From Desulfovibrionaceae bacterium (GTDB taxonomy: Bacteria > Desulfobacterota > Desulfovibrionia > Desulfovibrionales > Desulfovibrionaceae): DNA of 6,977 nt. The notes beneath the pieces were generated by a model that had not been told where the DNA came from, ran no database searches, and saw only the letters and a program-made list of their open reading frames with translations. Below, piece by piece: positions 1 through 6,977 of this stretch (the first letter of the stretch is position 1; each line of letters begins with the position of its first letter). Location of the stretch: positions 1 through 6,977 of the forward strand of contig JAGADT010000105.1 of the NCBI GenBank assembly GCA_017613475.1, written 5' to 3'. The translations under genes and the position numbers were made by a program.

Positions 1-12
1 CCCCGAGGATGG

Positions 13-35
13 ACGCAAAATCAACCGTTTTGTGT
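13..35. promoter_or_regulatory. Candidate upstream operator: imperfect 8-bp dyad
   Basis: ACGCAAAA (13-20) and TTTTGTGT (28-35) form an inverted repeat with one mismatched pair and a 7-base spacer. Its centre lies about 105 bases before the start site predicted from the sigma-54 promoter at 103-118. That is a typical distance for an enhancer-binding activator such as NtrC. The sequence does not match the NtrC consensus (TGCACC-N5-GGTGCA), so the protein it might bind is unknown. The site is A/T-rich and short, and could be chance. Confidence 0.2.
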
Positions 36-102
36 GTTTTTCTGTGGGCAGAAGCGGGTGCGCGATCCTTTTTATCCAGCAATTCCAGCGTGTTGCATCA
101 AA

Positions 103-118
103 TGGAACGAATCCTGCA
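103..118 (+). promoter_or_regulatory. Candidate sigma-54 (RpoN) promoter for amt-glnK
   Basis: The sequence TGGAACGAATCCTGCA keeps the invariant GG (104-105) and GC (116-117) of a -24/-12 promoter with exactly 10 bases between them. It differs from the core TGGCACG-N4-TTGCA at two positions. The predicted start near base 129 would give a leader of about 37 bases before the amt ATG at 166. Nitrogen-limitation control of amtB-glnK through sigma-54 is well established in Proteobacteria, which fits this site. No comparably convincing sigma-70 promoter was seen in the 165 bases upstream of amt. Confidence 0.55.
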
Positions 119-165
119 AGGGGGCTTCCATCCCGTATTTTTCCTTCAACCCACAGGAACGGATT

Positions 166-1524
166 ATGAACAGAAAAGGCAACACTGCTCTCACGCATCT
201 TGTATTGGGCATGGCGGCGCTCCTCTGCGCCCCGGCCGCAGCCTTTGCCGCGGACACGCCGCTGACCCAGGAACAGGGCAGCATCCTCTGGACGCTTCTG
301 GGCGGCATGCTGGTGATGTTTATGCAGCCGGGCTTTGCCCTGGTGGAATGCGGGCTCACCCGGGCCAAGAACGCAGCCAACATCATGCTCAAAAACTACG
401 CGGATTTCATGCTCGGGAGCATCCTGTATTTCCTGGCCGGCTTTGCCATTATGTTCGGCTCTTCCCACAGCGGGCTGATCGGCTGGTCGCATTTCGGCAT
501 GAATGGCTTTTCCGGCGGCAATGCGGCAGGGCAATGGGCCTGGACCTTCTGGTTTTTCCAGACGGCGTTTGCGGCGACTGCCGCCACCATCGTTTCCGGT
601 GCGGTTGCTGAAAGGACCAATTTCAAGGCCTACATGCTGGTTTCTGTCTGCATCACGCTCTTTGTGTACCCTGTAAGCGGGCACTGGTGCTGGAACAGCC
701 TGTTCGGCGAGGGCCAGGGCTGGCTTGAAGCGCTGGGCTTCATCGACTTTGCGGGCTCTGCCGTTGTGCATTCCGTCGGCGGCTGGATAGCCCTTGCCGG
801 CGCCATCATCCTGGGGCCCCGCCTTGGAAAGTACGGCAGGGACGGCACGGCGCGGGCTATTCCCGGCCACAACATCCCCATGGCCGGGCTGGGGGTCTTC
901 ATCCTGTGGTTCGCGTGGTTCGGCTTCAACTGCTGCTCAACCACTGCCGTGGACGGCGCCATCGGCTACATTGCCGCCAACACCCTGCTTTCCTCCTGCG
1001 CAGGCGCGGTCACGGCCATGCTGGCCATGTGGGTCAAGCTCAAGAAGGCCGACCCTTCCATGACGCTGAACGGCTGCCTGGCAGGCCTTGTGGGCGTCAC
1101 GGCCGGGTGCTTTGAAGTGGAGCCCCTGGGCGCGCTGTGCATCGGCGCCATGGCCGGCGTGCTCGTTGTGGTCTCTGTCCTTACGCTGGACCAGGTCTTC
1201 CGCGTGGATGACCCCGTTGGCGCCATATCCGTGCACGGCGTCTGCGGCAGCTTTGGCACGCTCATGGTCGGCCTTTTCGCCGCCCCTGGCTACGGCAAGG
1301 TGACTGGCCTTTTGTACGGCGGAGGCCTGCGGCCGCTCCTGGTGCAGGCCCTGGGCGCCCTGTCTGTTGCGCTGTGGGCCTTCTGCATGGGCTTCATCAT
1401 CTTCAGGCTCGTCAACTGCGTCATCCCCCTGCGCGTCAGCAAGGAAGAGGAGCGCAAGGGGCTGGACATCGTGGAGCACGGCGCCGACGCCTACAGCGGC
1501 TTCCAGATTTTCTTCTACGACTAA
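166..1524 (+). CDS. amt: Ammonium transporter (Amt/AmtB family)
   Basis: Inner-membrane trimeric channel that carries ammonium into the cell. The product is 452 residues, normal for a family member with a signal peptide. The ATG at 166 is preceded by AGGA (155-158) with 7-base spacing; the in-frame GTG at 34 would add 44 non-hydrophobic residues and is unlikely. Residues 1-28 look like a cleaved signal peptide (hydrophobic core, then AAAFA-A), as in E. coli AmtB. The rest is strongly hydrophobic and consistent with eleven membrane helices. Landmarks include the DFAG motif with Asp194, the twin pore histidines His202 (VVHS) and His357 (VHGVCG), and WFGFN with the pore-gate Phe. The cytoplasmic tail keeps the LRVS-EEER-GLD-EHGADAY pattern that contacts PII proteins. 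It is followed after 42 bases by glnK, so the two are almost certainly co-transcribed and the PII protein probably gates this channel. The substrate is inferred from the family. Confidence 0.96.
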   Translation: MNRKGNTALTHLVLGMAALLCAPAAAFAADTPLTQEQGSILWTLLGGMLVMFMQPGFALVECGLTRAKNAANIMLKNYADFMLGSILYFLAGFAIMFGSSHSGLIGWSHFGMNGFSGGNAAGQWAWTFWFFQTAFAATAATIVSGAVAERTNFKAYMLVSVCITLFVYPVSGHWCWNSLFGEGQGWLEALGFIDFAGSAVVHSVGGWIALAGAIILGPRLGKYGRDGTARAIPGHNIPMAGLGVFILWFAWFGFNCCSTTAVDGAIGYIAANTLLSSCAGAVTAMLAMWVKLKKADPSMTLNGCLAGLVGVTAGCFEVEPLGALCIGAMAGVLVVVSVLTLDQVFRVDDPVGAISVHGVCGSFGTLMVGLFAAPGYGKVTGLLYGGGLRPLLVQALGALSVALWAFCMGFIIFRLVNCVIPLRVSKEEERKGLDIVEHGADAYSGFQIFFYD

Positions 1525-1566
1525 CGAGAGCGCCAAAACACAACGCCGAACACAAGGAGAACGCCT

Positions 1567-1899
1567 GTGAAAATCCTTATCGCCTGCATCCGTCCTGAAC
1601 GGCTGCACAGAGTCAAGGCCGAGCTTTTTACCGAAGGCATCTATGCCATGACAGCCACCCCTGTCCTTGGCTCAGGGCGCCAGAAAGGCTACACGGAAAT
1701 GTACCGCGGCGTCACCACCCAGGTTACGCTGCTGAAGAAAGTCCGCCTTGAACTCTGCCTCGCCGATGATGAAGTGCCCAAGGCCATGCGGGCCATCATG
1801 CGGGGCGCCAAGACAGGGCATGAGGGAGACGGCATCATCTATGTCCTGGATGCCGTGCAGGGCATCCGCATCAGGACCGAAGAACCCCTGGACATGTAA
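1567..1899 (+). CDS. glnK: PII nitrogen-regulatory protein, GlnK-like, with atypical T-loop
   Basis: A 110-residue PII signal-transduction protein. PII trimers sense ATP/ADP and 2-oxoglutarate, and the GlnK type plugs the Amt channel when ammonium is plentiful. The start is GTG, with AAGGAGA (1554-1560) six bases upstream. It aligns without gaps to E. coli GlnB numbering: GRQKG at 37-41, Gln39, Tyr46, Lys58, the EGDG loop at 86-89, and Arg101/Arg103 (RIRT). Unusual points are Thr at position 51, where uridylylated proteins have Tyr, Val at 49 (the phosphoserine of cyanobacteria) and Ile at 90, where a Lys normally contacts the ATP phosphates. Both classical PII signature motifs are therefore imperfect. 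I recall similar variants in Desulfovibrio-type anaerobes, so this is probably a lineage trait rather than decay. Co-occurrence with amt supports the GlnK role; glnB would be an equally acceptable symbol. Confidence 0.92.
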   Translation: MKILIACIRPERLHRVKAELFTEGIYAMTATPVLGSGRQKGYTEMYRGVTTQVTLLKKVRLELCLADDEVPKAMRAIMRGAKTGHEGDGIIYVLDAVQGIRIRTEEPLDM

Positions 1900-1906
1900 A
1901 AAAACA

Positions 1907-1941
1907 GGGGGCGCCGGCAATGCCATGCAGGCGCCCCCCTT
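1907..1941 (+). terminator. Hairpin terminator after glnK
   Basis: GGGGGCGCC (1907-1915) pairs perfectly with GGCGCCCCC (1930-1938), giving a 9-bp, almost all-GC stem with a 14-base loop. It begins 8 bases after the glnK stop. An A-run (1898-1904) precedes it, but only C and two Ts follow, so the U-tract is poor. It probably ends or strongly slows the amt-glnK transcript, or protects its 3' end. The weak U-tract leaves its efficiency uncertain. Confidence 0.6.
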
Positions 1942-1950
1942 AGCATAACC

Positions 1951-1989
1951 CGGCAGCGCGGAGCCTTGTGAAAAAAGTCCCCGCTGCCG
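1951..1989 (+). promoter_or_regulatory. Stem-loop I between glnK and carA
   Basis: CGGCAGCG (1951-1958) pairs with CGCTGCCG (1982-1989). The stem continues inward through one C-C mismatch with GGA/TCC (1960-1962 / 1978-1980 region), leaving an A-rich loop. It lies 113 bases before the carA start. There is no T-run behind it, so a simple terminator is unlikely. It could be part of a structured carA leader or a second 3' structure of the amt-glnK message. The pairing is clear; the function is not. Confidence 0.35.
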
Positions 1990-2000
1990 CGTTTGCATGC

Positions 2001-2028
2001 CCATGCATTGGCTGGACAAGCCAAATGG
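2001..2028 (+). promoter_or_regulatory. Stem-loop II upstream of carA
   Basis: TTGGCT (2008-2013) pairs with AGCCAA (2019-2024) around a 5-base GGACA loop. CCAT (2001-2004) pairs with ATGG (2025-2028) after a 3-base bulge. It lies directly after stem-loop I and 73 bases before the carA ATG. As an RNA it could act in carA control; as DNA it could be an operator. I do not recognise a PyrR-binding loop or an ArgR box. No convincing carA promoter could be picked out between 1940 and 2095. Confidence 0.3.
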
Positions 2029-2101
2029 ATATGCGTAAATTAGTTCGTTTCGTACCGATAAACGCGCGGCACGGCCCGTGCTGCAATGCAAGGATATGCC
2101 A

Positions 2102-3238
2102 ATGAAAGCCTTTCTCGCCCTGGAAGACGGTTTTACGCTTGAAGGCAGGTCAGTAACCGGCGCCTGTGACACTGGCGGCGAAGTGATTTTCAACACCGGC
2201 ATGACCGGATACCAGGAAATTTTGACCGATCCTTCCTACGCAGGCCAGATGGTCTGCATGACCTGGACGGAAATCGGCAATTACGGCATTGCCCCGGAAG
2301 ACATGGAGTCGGGCCGCGTGCATGCGGCGGCCCTCTTAATGCGCGAATGCTGCCAGGTGCCCTCCAACTGGCGCAGCGCCAAAAGCCTCCCGGATTTCCT
2401 TGCGGAGCATGGCATCCCCGGCATTGAGGGGCTGGATACGCGCGCCCTGACCCTGCACCTCAGGGAATACGGCGCCATGCGCGGCGTGGTTTCCACAGGC
2501 ACGGCCGACCCCCGGGAACTGGTTGCAAAGGCAAAGGCCCTCCCCGAGATGGCCGGGCAGAACCTCGTCACCCGCGTGGCGCCCTCCGCCCCCTGGCGCC
2601 TGGGAGACGCTGGACCTGAACCCGCTGTGCCCGACGCCAGGGGCGCCTTTGACTGGGGCGGCGAGCCTGGTGCGCCCCGCGTGCTGGTCTATGACTTCGG
2701 CATCAAGTGGAACATTGTGAGGATGCTCAAGGCCCACGGCTTTTCCCCCGTCATGGTCCCGCCTTCCTTTACGCCGGCAGAGGCCGAAGCCTCCGGCGCG
2801 GACGCCATCTTCCTCTCCAACGGGCCCGGGGACCCCGCCGTGCTGGGCGCTGAAATCGCCACGGTCCGCGAGCTTGCCAAAACCTGGCCCATGGCCGGCA
2901 TCTGCCTTGGGCACCAGCTCCTGGGCCACGCCCTGGGCGGCTCCACGCACAAGCTCAAGTTCGGGCACCACGGCTGCAACCACCCGGTGAAGGACCTGGA
3001 AACCGGCATTGTGGAAATCACCTCGCAGAACCACGGCTTCTGCGTGGATATAGACGGCGTGCCCAATGTGAAGGCGACGCACATGAACCTGAACGACGGC
3101 ACGCTGGAGGGCTTTGCCCACGAGACGCTGCCCATCATTGCCGTGCAGCACCACCCCGAAGCCTGCCCCGGCCCTTCAGACAGCCGCACCTTCTTCGCCC
3201 GCTTCCGCAAGATCGTACGCGAATCCACAGGACGGTGA
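2102..3238 (+). CDS. carA: Carbamoyl-phosphate synthase small subunit (glutamine amidotransferase)
   Basis: Cytoplasmic subunit that hydrolyses glutamine and passes ammonia through a tunnel to CarB, for carbamoyl phosphate used in arginine and pyrimidine synthesis. The product is 378 residues (E. coli CarA 382). Start 2102 was chosen because AAGGA (2090-2094) sits 7 bases before it and the protein then opens with the usual MKAFLALEDG. The in-frame ATG at 2096 is only one base from that site, and the GTG at 2078 lacks one. The N-terminal CarA domain carries FNTGMTGYQEILTDPSY, GNYG and GLDTRALT. The class I amidotransferase domain begins near residue 200 (YDFGIKWNI) and contains SNGPGDP, the nucleophile elbow GICLGHQ with Cys268, FGHHG-NHPV, QNHGF, and the His351/Glu353 pair in HHPEA. 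All catalytic residues are present. carB follows after 202 bases, an unusually long gap for this pair. Confidence 0.97.
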   Translation: MKAFLALEDGFTLEGRSVTGACDTGGEVIFNTGMTGYQEILTDPSYAGQMVCMTWTEIGNYGIAPEDMESGRVHAAALLMRECCQVPSNWRSAKSLPDFLAEHGIPGIEGLDTRALTLHLREYGAMRGVVSTGTADPRELVAKAKALPEMAGQNLVTRVAPSAPWRLGDAGPEPAVPDARGAFDWGGEPGAPRVLVYDFGIKWNIVRMLKAHGFSPVMVPPSFTPAEAEASGADAIFLSNGPGDPAVLGAEIATVRELAKTWPMAGICLGHQLLGHALGGSTHKLKFGHHGCNHPVKDLETGIVEITSQNHGFCVDIDGVPNVKATHMNLNDGTLEGFAHETLPIIAVQHHPEACPGPSDSRTFFARFRKIVRESTGR

Positions 3239-3249
3239 CATTGCCGGCA

Positions 3250-3338
3250 GGCAGCACCGCTGCTTTTATTCAAGTGCATGAGCAGAGGCTTTCCAAAGGA
3301 CGCAGATGAAGAAGCACACTAAAAGCGCCAATGGCGCC
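3250..3338 (+). repeat. 89-bp tandem direct repeat, copy 1 (carA-carB spacer)
   Basis: This 89-base unit is followed immediately by a second copy at 3339-3427 with no insertions or deletions. I count 12 differences (77 of 89 identical). The first 48 bases differ at only two positions; most changes lie in the second half. The copy starts 12 bases after the carA stop. It contains a short hairpin with a T-run (3251-3270), an AAAGGA ribosome-binding-like site (3295-3300) and a second hairpin, GCGCC-AAT-GGCGC (3325-3337). Confidence 0.9.
3251..3270 (+). terminator. Weak terminator-like hairpin, repeat copy 1
   Basis: GCAGC (3251-3255) and GCTGC (3259-3263) form a 5-bp stem with loop ACC, followed by TTTTATT. 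The stem is short for an intrinsic terminator, so at most partial termination or pausing after carA is expected. The same structure recurs 89 bases downstream. Confidence 0.3.
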
Positions 3339-3395
3339 GGCAGCACCGCTGCTTTTATTCAGGTACATGAGCAGAGGCTTTCCAAAAGCCGCTGA
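3306..3395 (+). CDS. Possible 29-residue micro-ORF spanning the repeat junction
   Basis: An ATG at 3306 preceded by AAAGGA (3295-3300, 5-base spacing) opens a 29-codon frame ending at TGA 3393-3395. It begins MKKHTKSANGAG and continues STAAFIQVHEQRLSKSR. The first half comes from repeat copy 1 and the second from copy 2. An upstream frame in copy 1 (GTG 3235 to TGA 3307-3309) encodes the same GSTAAFIQVHEQRLSK segment and overlaps this ATG as ATGA, a layout that allows translational coupling. The only two base differences between the copies in that 16-codon segment are third-position and synonymous. That is suggestive of coding but a very small sample. No known family is recognised. It may be a leader peptide, a gene remnant or chance. 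Confidence 0.3.
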   Translation: MKKHTKSANGAGSTAAFIQVHEQRLSKSR

Positions 3396-3427
3396 TAAAG
3401 AAATATACTAAAAGCTACAATGCCGCC
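3339..3427 (+). repeat. 89-bp tandem direct repeat, copy 2 (runs up to carB)
   Basis: Second copy of the 89-base unit that starts at 3250. It ends 13 bases before the carB ATG and leaves only the carB ribosome-binding site between. Relative to copy 1, the AAAGGA site is changed to AAAAGC and the following ATG to ATA, so the micro-ORF start is not repeated. The altered bases create a new hairpin, GGCTTT-CCA-AAAGCC (3376-3390). Confidence 0.9.
3340..3359 (+). terminator. Weak terminator-like hairpin, repeat copy 2
   Basis: The same GCAGC-ACC-GCTGC stem-loop (3340-3352) with TTTTATT (3353-3359) as in copy 1, with no base changed. It lies 81 bases before carB. Two such elements in series could lower carB transcription relative to carA, but each stem is only 5 bp. 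Confidence 0.28.
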
Positions 3428-3440
3428 CCGGGAGACAGCA

Positions 3441-6719
<3,279 letters not shown>

Positions 6720-6739
6720 CCCCCTTAAGAGCCAGCAGG

Positions 6740-6793
6740 AAGGCCGCTGCACAGGCAATATGTTCCGCATGATTGCCATGCAGCGGCCTTTTT
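6740..6793 (+). terminator. Strong rho-independent terminator after carB
   Basis: AAGGCCGCTGCA (6740-6751) pairs perfectly with TGCAGCGGCCTT (6779-6790), a 12-bp stem. After a small internal bulge it continues with GGCAAT/ATTGCC (6754-6759 / 6772-6777). Five Ts (6789-6793) close it. It lies 20 bases after the carB stop and should end the carA-carB transcript. An A-run is absent on the 5' side, so it is mainly a + strand terminator. Confidence 0.9.
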
Positions 6794-6806
6794 CATGGAG
6801 GCTGCC

Positions 6807-6977
6807 ATGAATATTTTTGGGGCGCTTGCCGCCGCGTTCCTTTCCCTGGCGCCTGTCAGCGGCAGGCTGGAAGGCACCTGGATTGAAACAACGCAGGTCA
6901 GGGAAACTCCGCGGGCCGTCATGCACTTTAAGGGGCGGAAGCTCCGCTTTGAGAACATGTTTGATGATTCAGGCACC
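6807..6977 (+). CDS. Unrecognised, probably exported protein (5' part, cut by window end)
   Basis: An open frame of 57 codons runs off the window with no stop. The ATG at 6807 has a strong ribosome-binding site, GGAGG (6797-6801), 5 bases upstream. Residues 1-18 are hydrophobic (IFGALAAAFLSLAPVSG), resembling a short signal peptide, though the n-region has no Lys or Arg. The visible mature part begins GRLEGTWIETTQ and continues with alternating polar and hydrophobic residues (AVMHFKGRKLRFENM), suggesting beta strands. The G-T-W near the start recalls lipocalin-like or similar small beta-barrel proteins, but this is only a pattern impression. The start lies 13 bases after the T-run of the carB terminator, so it probably has its own expression signal or depends on read-through. 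Function unknown. Confidence 0.65.
   Translation, partial: MNIFGALAAAFLSLAPVSGRLEGTWIETTQVRETPRAVMHFKGRKLRFENMFDDSGT

Noticed and set aside
9..611. 200-codon plus-strand frame overlapping amt in another frame
   Set aside because: Shares its span with the amt coding frame, which has clear family motifs; this frame gives His/Arg/Gly-rich sequence typical of a shadow.
937..1608. 223-codon minus-strand open frame across the amt end and glnK start
   Set aside because: It overlaps two clear genes on the other strand and shows no recognisable protein features.
2008..2062. Sigma-70 promoter for carA (TTGGCT as -35, GATAAA as -10)
   Set aside because: The hexamers match poorly and are not at an acceptable spacing; no pair in the region was good enough to annotate.
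2078..2101. Alternative carA starts at GTG 2078 and ATG 2096
   Set aside because: The AAGGA site at 2090-2094 lies inside or too close to these starts and is correctly spaced only for 2102, which also matches the family N-terminus.
2336..3154. 272-codon minus-strand open frame inside carA
   Set aside because: Antisense to the conserved carA coding region, with no domain pattern; a product of codon bias.
3250..3427. CRISPR array
   Set aside because: Only two adjacent 89-bp copies with no unique spacers between them and no cas genes in view.
3420..3440. Alternative carB start at ATG 3420
   Set aside because: No ribosome-binding site precedes it, the extra residues MPPRETA are not family-like, and the equivalent ATG in repeat copy 1 (3331) shows it is part of the repeat.

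Overview
This window is a stretch of ordinary bacterial chromosome with high G+C (estimated by eye at about 60%) and coding on the + strand throughout. Gene content, codon use and the type of PII protein suggest a Gram-negative anaerobe, possibly a Desulfovibrio relative (Desulfovibrionaceae). That placement is an inference from sequence style, not a search result.

Layout: (1) 1-165 is the upstream region of an ammonium-transport operon, with a good candidate sigma-54 (-24/-12) promoter at 103-118 and an upstream dyad at 13-35. (2) 166-1524 is amt and 1567-1899 is a GlnK/PII protein, the classic amtB-glnK pair. A GC-rich hairpin at 1907-1938 closes this unit. (3) 1940-2101 is a structured leader with two further stem-loops. 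(4) 2102-3238 is carA, the glutaminase subunit of carbamoyl-phosphate synthetase. (5) 3239-3440 is a carA-carB spacer made almost entirely of an 89-bp sequence present twice in tandem, with a possible 29-codon ORF across the repeat junction. (6) 3441-6719 is carB, the large subunit, followed by a strong rho-independent terminator at 6740-6793. (7) From 6807 to the window end is the start of an unrecognised, probably exported protein.

The four recognised genes share a theme of nitrogen assimilation. Amt imports ammonium under the control of GlnK, and CarAB spends glutamine nitrogen to make carbamoyl phosphate for arginine and pyrimidines. All four look intact, with their catalytic or transport residues in place.

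The unusual points are the tandem repeat and micro-ORF between carA and carB, the PII protein lacking the uridylylated Tyr51 and the ATP-contacting Lys90, the stem-loops before carA, and a gene starting only 13 bases after a strong terminator. I see no mobile element, CRISPR array, defence system, tRNA or rRNA.
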